DNA from: Pseudoroseicyclus aestuarii
GTDB lineage: Bacteria; Pseudomonadota; Alphaproteobacteria; Rhodobacterales; Rhodobacteraceae
Assembly (NCBI RefSeq): GCF_003217255.1
Contig: NZ_QJTE01000003.1
Span: 124,001 to 188,000 of the forward strand
Length of the DNA: 64,000 bases
Direction of reading: 5' to 3'
The notes under the pieces were generated by a model. That model did not search any database and was not told the DNA's origin. It saw only the letters and a list, made by a program, of their open reading frames with translations. Shown in pieces: positions 45,197 to 53,180 of this stretch. Numbering within the stretch: the first letter of the stretch is position 1; every line of letters begins with the position of its first letter. The position numbers and the translations under genes were made by a program.

Positions 45197-45241
45197 TGGG
45201 GTTAACCCCAGCTTGACTCGGACCCGCCTGCCCAGTAGCAC
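45197..45241 (+). promoter_or_regulatory. palindrome plus candidate promoter of the F0 ATP synthase operon
   Basis: TGGGGTTAACCCCA (45197-45210) is a perfect 14-bp palindrome. Two bases later comes TTGACT (45213-45218), a 17-nt spacer and TAGCAC (45236-45241), about 30 nt before the preferred atpI start. A regulator bound to the palindrome would touch the -35 region. Confidence 0.5.
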
Positions 45242-45270
45242 CTTCCGCAGCCGATATGAGGACCGCCGCG

Positions 45271-45606
45271 GTGCCAGACCCGCAACCCGATGACGACGCC
45301 GGACGCCTGAAGGCGCTGGAGAAACGCATCCGGGACGCGCAGGGAACGCCGCAGCAGGTTCCGCATACGGACAAGGGCTATTCGCAGGGGTCACTGGCCT
45401 GGCGCATGGTCGTGGAATTGGTGGCCGGTCTCGTGATCGGTTTCTGCATCGGGTACGGGCTGGACATCCTCTTCGGGACCATGCCGCTGTTTCTGGTGCT
45501 GTTCATTTTCCTGGGCCTCGCGGCTGGCGTGAACGTCATGCTGCGATCGGCGCGGGAGCTGCAGGCGAAGACACCGCCGGGTGAAGACGGCGGCGAGGGG
45601 AGCTGA
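45271..45606 (+). CDS. atpI: F0F1 ATP synthase assembly protein AtpI/AtpZ-like
   Basis: Small two-helix membrane protein that aids c-ring assembly or Mg transport. Hydrophobic segments [24 protein letters not shown] and [17 protein letters not shown] match the family. GTG 45271, with GAGGA 8 nt upstream, is the preferred start (111 residues); ATG 45256 adds five residues but lacks a ribosome site. First gene of the operon, 2 nt before atpB. Confidence 0.88.
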   Translation: MPDPQPDDDAGRLKALEKRIRDAQGTPQQVPHTDKGYSQGSLAWRMVVELVAGLVIGFCIGYGLDILFGTMPLFLVLFIFLGLAAGVNVMLRSARELQAKTPPGEDGGEGS

Positions 45607-45608
45607 GG

Positions 45609-46391
45609 ATGGAAGAAGAACTGCACGGCGCCGAGGCGATTCACGGCGAAGAAGTCGGCGGGCTGGTCTTTCACCCGCTCGACCAGTTCATCGTGCGCCC
45701 GCTCTTCGGCGAGAACGGCGATCCCGTGCATTGGTACACCATCACCAACGCGACCTTCTGGATGGCGCTGACCGTCCTCGCCGTCGCGCTGCTGCTGGTC
45801 TACGGCGCCCGCGGCCGGGCCACCGTGCCGAGCCGCAGCCAGTCCATGGCCGAGCTTCTCTACGGCTTCACCCACAAGATGGTCGAGGACGTCGCGGGCA
45901 AGGAAGCGCTGCGCTACTTCCCCTGGATCATGACGCTCTTCTGCTTCATCCTTTTCGCGAACTTCCTCGGGCTGATCCCGATGAGCTTCGCCTCCACTTC
46001 GCATATCGCGGTGACCGCCGTCCTCGGCTTCGGCGTCTTCTTCGCCGTGACGATCATCGGCTTCGTCAAGCACGGGACCAAGTTCCTCGGCCTGTTCTGG
46101 ATGTCCGAGGCGCCGCTGGTGCTGCGCCCGGTCATCGCCGTGATCGAGCTGATCTCCTACTTCGTGCGGCCGGTCAGCCACTCCATTCGTCTGGCGGGCA
46201 ACATCGTCGCCGGCCATGCCATGATCAAGGTTTTCGCCGGTTTCGCCGCCATCGCAGCGGTCTCGCCGCTGTCGATCCTGGCGATCACCGCGATCTACGG
46301 TCTCGAGGTGCTGGTTGCCGGCATCCAGGCCTACGTCTTCGCGATCCTGACCTGCATCTACCTCAAGGACGCGCTGCACCCGTCGCACTGA
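45609..46391 (+). CDS. atpB: ATP synthase F0 subunit a
   Basis: Proton-channel subunit, 260 residues, five or six helices. The essential arginine lies in [13 protein letters not shown]. Partner of the c ring for proton passage. In the usual alphaproteobacterial order atpI-B-E-F'-F, separate from the F1 genes, which are not in the window. Confidence 0.97.
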   Translation: MEEELHGAEAIHGEEVGGLVFHPLDQFIVRPLFGENGDPVHWYTITNATFWMALTVLAVALLLVYGARGRATVPSRSQSMAELLYGFTHKMVEDVAGKEALRYFPWIMTLFCFILFANFLGLIPMSFASTSHIAVTAVLGFGVFFAVTIIGFVKHGTKFLGLFWMSEAPLVLRPVIAVIELISYFVRPVSHSIRLAGNIVAGHAMIKVFAGFAAIAAVSPLSILAITAIYGLEVLVAGIQAYVFAILTCIYLKDALHPSH

Positions 46392-46451
46392 TCCGTGGCG
46401 GCGCACCCGACCCATCAACAATTCCAGCCATTTCCACCAAGGAGCACCATC

Positions 46452-46688
46452 ATGGAAGGCGATATCGCAAACCTCGGCCAGTTCATCGGCGCCGGTCTCG
46501 CGGGCATCGGCTCGGGCCTCTCGGCCATCGGCGTGGGCAACGTCGCGGCGAACTACCTGGGCGGCGCGCTGCGCAACCCCTCGGCCGCTGCGGCCCAGAC
46601 CGCCACGCTGTTCATCGGCCTGGCCTTCGCGGAAGCCCTCGGGATCTTCTCGTTCCTGGTCGCCCTGCTGCTGATGTTCGCCGTCTGA
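46452..46688 (+). CDS. atpE: ATP synthase F0 subunit c
   Basis: 78-residue hairpin of two helices forming the rotating ring. The proton-carrying Glu61 lies in [11 protein letters not shown]; the loop is [15 protein letters not shown] precedes ATG 46452 at 7 nt. Nothing suggests sodium coupling. Confidence 0.97.
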   Translation: MEGDIANLGQFIGAGLAGIGSGLSAIGVGNVAANYLGGALRNPSAAAAQTATLFIGLAFAEALGIFSFLVALLLMFAV

Positions 46689-46766
46689 TCCGGACGGACA
46701 CTTCGGCCTATTTCGGGCGGCGCGGGTCTTCGCGCCGCCTGTCCCATATCCTGAAGGAGCCGGATC

Positions 46767-47354
46767 TTGGAGCCTGACGCCATCGAAGCGGATGCCGTGG
46801 TGACGCCTGAGGGTGCAGCGGATCTCGGCGCGCATACCCTCGCCCATGACCAGACGGGCGCCGGCATGCCGCAGCTCGATTTCAACTATTACCCGAACCT
46901 GATCTTCTGGCTGGTGATCGCGCTGGTCGCGATCTACTTCATCCTGTCGCGGTTCGCGCTGCCGCGCATCGGTGCCGTGCTGGCCGAACGGTCGGGCACG
47001 ATCACCAATGACCTCGCCGCCGCCGAAGAGCTGCGCGGCCGGGCCGCCGACGCGGAAAAGGCCTACGACAAGGCGCTGGCCGATGCCCGCACCGAGGCCA
47101 ATGCCATCGTCGCCGAGGCCAAGGCCGAGATCCAGGTCGAGCTGGATGCGGAAATGGCCAAGGCCGATGCCCGCATCGCCGAGAAAACCGCCGAGAGCGA
47201 AGCCGCGATCGCCGAGATCAAGGCCGGCGCGACCGAGAACGTCAGCATCGTCGCCCGCGACGTCGCGCGCGAGATCGTCACCGCGCTTGGCGGCGAGGCC
47301 GATGGCTCTGCCGTCGATCAGGCCGTCGACGACAAGATGGGAGCACGCGCATGA
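46767..47354 (+). CDS. ATP synthase F0 subunit b'
   Basis: 195-residue peripheral stalk subunit b' (often named atpF' or atpG), found in alphaproteobacteria and phototrophs. One transmembrane helix ([20 protein letters not shown]) and a long charged coiled coil rich in Ala/Glu/Lys. A TTG start is used because AAGGAG lies 7 nt upstream; the first downstream ATG (M34) would cut off the N-terminal region. Overlaps atpF by 4 nt. Confidence 0.94.
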   Translation: MEPDAIEADAVVTPEGAADLGAHTLAHDQTGAGMPQLDFNYYPNLIFWLVIALVAIYFILSRFALPRIGAVLAERSGTITNDLAAAEELRGRAADAEKAYDKALADARTEANAIVAEAKAEIQVELDAEMAKADARIAEKTAESEAAIAEIKAGATENVSIVARDVAREIVTALGGEADGSAVDQAVDDKMGARA

Positions 47355-47965
47355 CCGCCATGATCCGCAAGCTGGCCGTCCTGCCGGTCGCGCTGCTGGT
47401 GGCCCTTCCGGCCGCCGCGCAGGAGGTGGTGATCGAGGATGCCGCCGTCCATGACGGGGGCGGGCACGACGCCTTCTTCTCGCTCTACAACACCGACTTC
47501 GTCGTCACGCTGGCCTTCCTGCTGTTCCTTGCCGTGCTCGCCTACTTCAAGGTGCCCAGCCAGGTCGGCGGGATGCTGGACAAGCGGTCGGACCAGATCC
47601 GCAAGGATCTGGACGAGGCGCGGTCCCTGCGGGACGAGGCGCAGGCGCTGCTGGCCTCTTACGAGCGCAAGCAGAAGGACGTGCAGGCCCAGGCCGACCG
47701 CATCGTCGAGAACGCCCGGACCGAGGCGAGCCGCGCGGCTGAGCAGTCGAAGGAGGACATCCGTGCCTCCGTCGAGCGCCGGCTGGCCGGCGCCACCGAG
47801 CAGATCGAAAGCGCGCAGGCGGCCGCCGTGCAGGAGGTCCAGAACCGCGCCGTGACGGTGGCCGTGGCCGCCGCACGCGAGGTGCTGATCCAGCAGATGA
47901 CGCCCGAGCGGCGCGACCGGATGATCGAAAGCTCGATCCAGACGGTGCGCGACCGGATGCACTGA
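47351..47965 (+). CDS. atpF: ATP synthase F0 subunit b
   Basis: 204-residue peripheral stalk subunit. Signal-like hydrophobic N-terminus, a transmembrane helix ([18 protein letters not shown]) and a long coiled coil. Pairs with b' to hold F1 static. Ends the operon before a strong terminator. Confidence 0.95.
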   Translation: MTAMIRKLAVLPVALLVALPAAAQEVVIEDAAVHDGGGHDAFFSLYNTDFVVTLAFLLFLAVLAYFKVPSQVGGMLDKRSDQIRKDLDEARSLRDEAQALLASYERKQKDVQAQADRIVENARTEASRAAEQSKEDIRASVERRLAGATEQIESAQAAAVQEVQNRAVTVAVAAAREVLIQQMTPERRDRMIESSIQTVRDRMH

Positions 47966-47986
47966 GCCTTTCGGCCAGAGTATTAG

Positions 47987-48021
47987 AAAGGCCCGCCGCG
48001 AGGGATCGCGGCGGGCCTTTT
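47987..48021 (+). terminator. terminator of the F0 operon
   Basis: A perfect 15-bp stem AAAGGCCCGCCGCGA/TCGCGGCGGGCCTTT with a 4-nt loop and trailing T. Confidence 0.9.
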
Positions 48022-48073
48022 GCTGTTCGCGGCTATCGCTCGGCAGGGCAGGCGGGCCCACAGTCAGCAAGAA

Positions 48074-48109
48074 AAAGGGGCCGCCTCGCAGGTGCGAGGC
48101 GGCCCCTTT
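48074..48109 (-). terminator. terminator of the OmpA-family lipoprotein gene
   Basis: A perfect 16-bp stem (AAAGGGGCCGCCTCGC with its complement, loop AGGT). On the minus strand it ends in TTTTTC, so it serves the minus-strand gene; it may also back up the atp terminator. Confidence 0.88.
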
Positions 48110-48127
48110 CGTCGAGACGGGAGCCTA

Positions 48128-48796
48128 TCAGGCGTTCGGCGTGATGATGATCTCGACGCGGCGGTTCTGGCGCTTGCCCTCGGGGGTCAGGTTCGAGGCG
48201 ATCGCCTGGTCTTCACCCCGGCCGATGACGCGAATGCGGCTGGGCGTGACGCCGGCGCCGGTCAGCACGTTCGCCACCGACTGGGCGCGGCGCTGCGAGA
48301 GGTCCAGGTTGTAGGCGGCGGAGCCGTCGCCGTCGGTATGTCCGATCACGTTCACCGTGGTGTTCGGGTAGTTGTTGATCGAGGTGGCGATGGTGCGCAG
48401 GTCGCTCGTCAGGCTGCCGGTCAGCGTGGCGCTGTCGGTCGCGAAGAGGATGTCCTGCGGCAGGGTCACGACCAGCTGCTCGCCGTTGTTGACGATGCCG
48501 ACGTTGTTGCCCAGCTGGTTGCGCAGCTCGGCTTCCTGCTGGTCCAGACGGTTGCCCGCGGCCGCGCCGACACCGCCGGCGACGGCGGCACCGATGGCGG
48601 CGTTGCGCAGGCGCTCGCTGCTGTCGTCACCCGTCAGCGCGCCGACGGCGGCACCCAGACCGGCACCGACCAGCGCGCCGCGGCGGGCGTTGCTGTTGGG
48701 GTCGGGGTTGTTGGCGGTCGGCTGCACCGGCGTACAGGCGGCGAGGCCAAGGGCCGAGGCGGTGACGAGGGCGAGGGGGGTCTTGAAGGCGATCAT
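48128..48796 (-). CDS. OmpA-family outer-membrane lipoprotein (YiaD-like)
   Basis: 222 residues. Lipoprotein signal ending LGLAAC with Cys21 as the modified residue; a glycine-zipper segment (ALVGAGLGAAVGALTG and AAIGAAVAGGVGAAAG); and a C-terminal OmpA domain that binds peptidoglycan (VIGHTDGDGSAAYNLDLSQRRAQSV, NRRVEIII). Links outer membrane and cell wall. A consensus stress promoter lies upstream in the 3' end of the methyltransferase gene, so envelope stress or osmotic control is likely. Confidence 0.93.
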   Translation of the reverse strand: MIAFKTPLALVTASALGLAACTPVQPTANNPDPNSNARRGALVGAGLGAAVGALTGDDSSERLRNAAIGAAVAGGVGAAAGNRLDQQEAELRNQLGNNVGIVNNGEQLVVTLPQDILFATDSATLTGSLTSDLRTIATSINNYPNTTVNVIGHTDGDGSAAYNLDLSQRRAQSVANVLTGAGVTPSRIRVIGRGEDQAIASNLTPEGKRQNRRVEIIITPNA

Positions 48797-48869
48797 GGTC
48801 CTGTCCGTTTCACTATGGGGCGCGATCGGTCGCGCGGGATCAGGATCCCATCTGGCGCACCCCCTGTTG

Positions 48870-49763
48870 CTAGGCAATAACGCGGCCTTGATACCCTTGT
48901 TCCGCGCAGGGTTCCGCCAGTTCCATGCCATCGTCCCGGGCCTCGCTGCGCGCCGCTTCCCAGGCCAGCATCGCCCGCTTGACCGGCAGCCCCCAGTGGT
49001 AGCCGCCCAGCGCGCCGGACTTGCGCAGGGCCCGGTGGCAAGGGATCAGCCAGCCCACCGGGTTGCGGCCGATGGCCGTGCCCGCCGGACGGACGGCGGC
49101 GGGGTTGCCCGCCGCGCGGGCGACGTCGGAATAGGTGGTGACCATGCCCGAGGGGATCGTCAGCAGCGCCTCCCAGACCTTCAGCGCGAAGGGTGCGCCG
49201 ATCAGCGCCAGCCGCGCCTCGCCGCGCCCGGTGAAGGCGGCCTCCACCCAGGGGGCCACGGCGGCCGGGTCTTCGATGAAGCGGGCCTTCGGCCAGCGGG
49301 CCATCAGCTCCTCCCGCGTCGCCTCTAGCCCCAGTTCGGCGGCGAAGCCGAGGCCGCAGAGACCGGCCTCCGTGCCCATCGCCACTGCGGGGCCGAAGGG
49401 GCTGTCGAAGGCGCCCCAGCGCACCGTCAGCCCCTCGCCCTTCGCGGCCCAGAGGCCGGGGCTCATCGCCTCCCACCGCAGGAAGAGGTCGTGCAGCCGG
49501 CCCGTGCCGGAGAGCCCGCTGCCATCCGCCGCCTCAAGCGTGGTGCGCCGCTGCGCCAGAAGCGTCTTGGCCTGCCCGAGCGCGAGGTACTGCTGGTAGC
49601 GCTTGGGCGAGACGCCGACCCAGGCGCTGAAGACGCGCTGGAAATGCGCGGGCGACATGCCCATCCGCGCCGAAAGGGCCTCGAGCCCGAGGCCCGGCTC
49701 TGCGTCGATCACCGCGATGGCGCGGGCGATGACGCCGTAGTGGTATCTGCTGTCCTGATCCAT
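48870..49763 (-). CDS. Ada-like methylated-DNA-[protein]-cysteine S-methyltransferase with AraC domain
   Basis: Suicide repair protein removing alkyl groups from O6-guanine. 297 residues: an N-terminal AraC-type helix-turn-helix (ALSARMGMSPAHFQRVFSAWVGVSPKRYQQYLALGQAKTLL region) and a C-terminal MGMT domain with the acceptor cysteine in IPCHRALRKSG. It lacks the N-terminal zinc/phosphotriester domain of full Ada, so it may bind DNA but not sense phosphotriesters. Divergent from nth, another repair gene. Confidence 0.92.
   Translation of the reverse strand: MDQDSRYHYGVIARAIAVIDAEPGLGLEALSARMGMSPAHFQRVFSAWVGVSPKRYQQYLALGQAKTLLAQRRTTLEAADGSGLSGTGRLHDLFLRWEAMSPGLWAAKGEGLTVRWGAFDSPFGPAVAMGTEAGLCGLGFAAELGLEATREELMARWPKARFIEDPAAVAPWVEAAFTGRGEARLALIGAPFALKVWEALLTIPSGMVTTYSDVARAAGNPAAVRPAGTAIGRNPVGWLIPCHRALRKSGALGGYHWGLPVKRAMLAWEAARSEARDDGMELAEPCAEQGYQGRVIA
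48879..48903 (-). promoter_or_regulatory. EcfG-type promoter of the OmpA-family lipoprotein gene (full consensus)
   Basis: On the minus strand GGAAC (48903-48899), 16-nt spacer, CGTT (48882-48879), 82 nt before the ATG at 48796. It lies within the last codons of the upstream methyltransferase gene. Confidence 0.65.
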
Positions 49764-49847
49764 GTGCCCAATCTACCCGCCTTGCACCGCCATGCGACCC
49801 GGAACCTGCGCCTTGCACCGATGACCGCCCGCCCCTAGACGACAGCC

Positions 49848-50492
49848 ATGACCGCTCCGCTGCCCTACCAGACGATCGCCGAGATCTTTGCCCTCTTCGA
49901 AGAGGCGGAGCCCGATCCGCAGGGCGAGCTCGAGCATGTGAACGCCTATACGCTTCTGGTGGCCGTGGCGCTCTCGGCGCAGGCCACCGATGCCGGCGTG
50001 AACAAGGCGACGCGCAGCCTGTTCCCCGTCGCCGATACGCCGCAGAAGATGCTCGACCTCGGCGAGGAGGGGCTGATCGCGCATATCAAGACCGTCGGCC
50101 TCTACCCGACCAAGGCGCGCAACATCATGAAGATGGCGCGCATCCTCGTCGACGACTTCGGCGGCGAGGTCCCGAGCAGCCGCGAGGCGCTGGTCTCGCT
50201 GCCCGGCGTCGGGCGAAAGACGGCGAATGTCGTGCTGAACGCGGCCTTCGGCGTGCCGGCGCAGGCGGTCGATACGCATATCTTCCGCGTTGCAAACCGC
50301 ACCGGCATCGCGCCGGGCAAGGATGTCGTCGCGGTCGAGCGCGCGGTCGAGGATCGCATCCCTGCGCAGTACCAGCTGCGGGCGCATCACTGGCTGATCC
50401 TGCACGGGCGCTACACCTGCGTGGCAAGGAAACCGAAATGTCCCGCGTGCCTGATACGGGAGCACTGCGGATACGAGGAGAAGTGGCTTTGA
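49848..50492 (+). CDS. nth: endonuclease III
   Basis: DNA glycosylase/AP lyase removing oxidised pyrimidines. 214 residues; catalytic Lys124 in LPGVGRKTANV and Asp142 in VDTHIFRV, and the C-terminal 4Fe-4S ligands Cys191, 198, 201 and 207 with C-x6-C-x2-C-x5-C spacing. Its stop overlaps the start of the kinase gene (TTGA). Confidence 0.97.
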   Translation: MTAPLPYQTIAEIFALFEEAEPDPQGELEHVNAYTLLVAVALSAQATDAGVNKATRSLFPVADTPQKMLDLGEEGLIAHIKTVGLYPTKARNIMKMARILVDDFGGEVPSSREALVSLPGVGRKTANVVLNAAFGVPAQAVDTHIFRVANRTGIAPGKDVVAVERAVEDRIPAQYQLRAHHWLILHGRYTCVARKPKCPACLIREHCGYEEKWL

Positions 50493-51472
50493 AGAAGTAC
50501 CAGGTTGTCGGCATCGGCAATGCCGTCGTGGATGTCTTCGCGCGCGGGGACGACAGCTTTCTCGACCTGATGGGGATCGAGAAGGGCATCATGCAGCTTG
50601 TCGAGCGCGAGCGGGGCGAGACGCTCTATGCCGCGATGAAGGAGCGGCAGCAGGCCGCCGGCGGATCGGTCGCCAATACCATCGCGGGGCTTGGCAACCT
50701 CGGGCTGAAGGGCGCCTTCATCGGCCGGGTGAACGACGACGCGCTGGGCCGTTTCTACGCGCAGGAGATGGAAGAGCAGGGGATGGAGTTCCCGAACCGC
50801 CCCGTCGCGGGCGGCGAGCTTCCGACCTCGCGCTCGATGATCTTCGTCTCGCCCGATGGCGAGCGGTCGATGAACACCTACCTCGGCATCTCCTCGGAGC
50901 TGGGCGAAGAGGATGTCTCGGACGCCGTGGCCGGTGAGGCGGGCGTCCTCTTCCTCGAGGGGTATCTTTACGACAAGGACAAGGGCAAGGCGGCCTTCGA
51001 ACGCGCCGCGCGCCTGTGCCGCGAGGGCGGCGGTCAGGCGGGCATCGCCCTGTCCGATCCCTTCTGCGCCACACGTCACCGTGCGGATTTCCAGCGCCTC
51101 GTGCGCGAGCTCGACTTCGTCATCGGCAACGAGGCGGAGTGGTCGGCACTCTACGACTGCGGCATCGACGAGGCGCTGGCCCGCGCGGCGCAGGAGTGCC
51201 GTCTGGCGGTCTGCACCCGCTCGGGCAACCCGGTCGTGCTGATCCGCGGCGAGGAGCGGATCGAGGTGCCGGTCCATACCGTCACCCCGGTGGACGCGAC
51301 CGGCGCGGGCGACCAGTTCGCCGCGGGCCTGCTGTTCGGCCTGTCGCAGGGCGCCAGCCTCGAGGCTTGCGGGCGCATGGGCTGCATCGCCGCGGCCGAG
51401 GTGATCGGCCATTTCGGCGCCCGCCCCGAGACCGATCTTCGGGCGCTGATGCAGCGGGCGGGCCTCCTTTAG
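50489..51472 (+). CDS. PfkB family carbohydrate/nucleoside kinase (adenosine kinase-like)
   Basis: 327 residues of the ribokinase fold. GGSVANTIAGLGNLG binds substrate and DATGAGDQFAAGLLFG is the anion-hole/catalytic signature with the base Asp. Alphaproteobacterial members are usually annotated adenosine kinase; ribokinase-type activity cannot be excluded. TTG 50489 is chosen, with AGGAG 8 nt upstream, overlapping the nth stop by 4 nt. The stop overlaps that of the convergent PAP2 gene. Confidence 0.88.
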   Translation: MKKYQVVGIGNAVVDVFARGDDSFLDLMGIEKGIMQLVERERGETLYAAMKERQQAAGGSVANTIAGLGNLGLKGAFIGRVNDDALGRFYAQEMEEQGMEFPNRPVAGGELPTSRSMIFVSPDGERSMNTYLGISSELGEEDVSDAVAGEAGVLFLEGYLYDKDKGKAAFERAARLCREGGGQAGIALSDPFCATRHRADFQRLVRELDFVIGNEAEWSALYDCGIDEALARAAQECRLAVCTRSGNPVVLIRGEERIEVPVHTVTPVDATGAGDQFAAGLLFGLSQGASLEACGRMGCIAAAEVIGHFGARPETDLRALMQRAGLL

Positions 51473-52212
51473 TCCGCCGTGCCGTCGCGGTCGGGCTCGA
51501 TCCGGCCGCGGCGGCCCAGCCAATGCGCGAGGCTCGCGGCGCCAAGCGCCCAGGCCGCGCCGCCGGCCCAGCCGGCCAGCACGTCCGTCGGCCAGTGCAC
51601 CCCGAGGTAAACGCGGCTCAGGCCCACGGCGCCGGCAAGAAGCGCCGCCAGCGCGATGACATAGGCCTTCTGTGCCCGGCTTTCGAGCGCGCGGGCCAGC
51701 AGCACGGCCAGCGTCAGGTAGACCACCGCCGCGCTCATCGAATGACCCGAGGGGAAGGAGGGGCTGGAGACCAGCACCTCGTGCGGCACGAGGTCGGGGC
51801 GCGGCCTGTCGACCAGCCGCTTGGCCAGCGCGCTGACGGCCATGCCCGACCCCGTCGCCATGACCAGGTACAGCGCCGTCGCCCCGCGCCGCGCGAGGGC
51901 GAGGAACCCGGCCACGGCCACCACGGCCCCGACCAGCACGACGCCCGAGCCGAGCGCGGTGATGTCGCGCATCGCGTTCTGCAGCCGGTGCCCGCCGATC
52001 GGGTTGGAGGGGTCACCGGCGGTGCGCAGGGCCAGCAGCAGCATCTCGTCGAAGCCGCGGGTCTCGCCCTCGGCGATCTCTCCGGCGAGGGCGATGAACA
52101 GCCAGATGCCACCGGCCGCGATCAGGAGCGGCGGCAGGGCGCGCAGCTCCACCCGGGTGGCAAGGCGATGCTTCAGGGCGGGGGGCAGGTGTATCGGCAT
52201 GGCCTGCCCCAT
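51469..52212 (-). CDS. PAP2 family membrane phosphatase
   Basis: Integral membrane lipid-phosphate phosphatase, about 247 residues and six helices. The three catalytic motifs are present: KRLVDRPRP, PSGH in SFPSGHSMSAA, and SRVYLGVHWPTD. Substrates could be undecaprenyl diphosphate, phosphatidic acid or PGP. ATG 52212 is the longest start; ATG 52200 is nearly as good. Convergent with the kinase gene by a 4-nt stop overlap. Confidence 0.87.
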   Translation of the reverse strand: MGQAMPIHLPPALKHRLATRVELRALPPLLIAAGGIWLFIALAGEIAEGETRGFDEMLLLALRTAGDPSNPIGGHRLQNAMRDITALGSGVVLVGAVVAVAGFLALARRGATALYLVMATGSGMAVSALAKRLVDRPRPDLVPHEVLVSSPSFPSGHSMSAAVVYLTLAVLLARALESRAQKAYVIALAALLAGAVGLSRVYLGVHWPTDVLAGWAGGAAWALGAASLAHWLGRRGRIEPDRDGTAD

Positions 52213-52235
52213 ATCCTATTTCGGCGGGCGGTCCA

Positions 52236-53054
52236 TCACTCGGCCAGCGCGCCGTGCACAAGATCGAGGTCGATCTCGCGGATCGGGGCCGGATTGCCGG
52301 GATCGTCGAAGTCGTAGCCGAAAAGCTCGAAGTCGTTGCGGTAGATCTCCCACATCAGGTGGCGCGAGAGGTCGTCGAAAAAGGCCTCGACCGGATGGGC
52401 GCGCTTCGGGCCGTGATCCGCACTTTCGTTGAAGCGCGGCATCGTGCCCAGATCGACCGGGTGGCGCAGCCGGGCCCGGGCCAGAACCTCGCCCATCCCC
52501 TCCTCGAAGTGCTCGGTCCAGACGATGTGGTCGAAGCGGCCGCCGTTGCGGACGAAGGTCGACAGGTGCCCCGAGACGGAGGACCAGTGGATGTCCGGCC
52601 GCATCGGCTTGCCCCAGAGGATGGTGTCCCGCGCGAAAAGCAGGAACCGGCGAAAGCTGGCGATCTGGTCGAAGGCAAAGCCATCCTCGGGGCTGCCGAC
52701 CTCGAAGCCGTAGATCTCTGTTGCCGTGGGCACCATGTTGCCCCTGTAGCGGGACCCGTTGCGCTGGATGCCGCAGATCTTGTCGAAGAAGGCCGACAGG
52801 ACGCGGGTATAGGGATTGCGCACGCAGGTGAAGGCGAGGGGGTGGCCCCCCGCCACTGCCGCCTTGATCGGGCCCCGGCTGTCCTCCTGCGCCCATTTGT
52901 GCAGGCCCTGGCGGGTGTCGTGAATGTCCCCGTCGTAGAACTGCCCGTAGTCCGAATGATACATGACCTGCCCGATGCTGGAGCAGGCGCATTTCGGCAC
53001 CACCCGGTAAAGCAGGCTCTCGCTTTCGGTCATCCAGACGCCCGGAAAACCCAT
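52236..53054 (-). CDS. sulfotransferase family 2 protein
   Basis: 272-residue PAPS-dependent sulfotransferase of the carbohydrate type. The 5'-phosphosulfate loop is VPKCACSSIG near residue 20, and the 3'-phosphate motif is FTCVRNPYTRVLSAF. It probably sulfates a surface glycan or lipid. The start at 53054 has a perfect AGGAGG 8 nt upstream. It is divergent from a glycosyltransferase gene, with which it likely shares a glycan pathway; that partner is interrupted here. Confidence 0.87.
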   Translation of the reverse strand: MGFPGVWMTESESLLYRVVPKCACSSIGQVMYHSDYGQFYDGDIHDTRQGLHKWAQEDSRGPIKAAVAGGHPLAFTCVRNPYTRVLSAFFDKICGIQRNGSRYRGNMVPTATEIYGFEVGSPEDGFAFDQIASFRRFLLFARDTILWGKPMRPDIHWSSVSGHLSTFVRNGGRFDHIVWTEHFEEGMGEVLARARLRHPVDLGTMPRFNESADHGPKRAHPVEAFFDDLSRHLMWEIYRNDFELFGYDFDDPGNPAPIREIDLDLVHGALAE

Positions 53055-53100
53055 CAATCGCCTCCTCGGGGGCCGGCCGGCCGCTGCGCGTCGTGGTGAA

Positions 53101-53164
53101 TTGAAGCTATCGCATAGGTTTATCTCGCGACCCTCTGCGCTATCAAGGGACGAGTTAGCTTCAA
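53101..53164. promoter_or_regulatory. 9-bp inverted repeat spanning the sulfotransferase/glycosyltransferase gap
   Basis: TTGAAGCTA (53101-53109) and TAGCTTCAA (53156-53164) are exact complements 46 nt apart. On the minus strand TTGAAG is followed after 16 nt by TAGCGC, a possible promoter for the sulfotransferase. The symmetrical site could bind one regulator controlling both genes. Confidence 0.4.
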
Positions 53165-53180
53165 ACCGACGGATCGGCCC

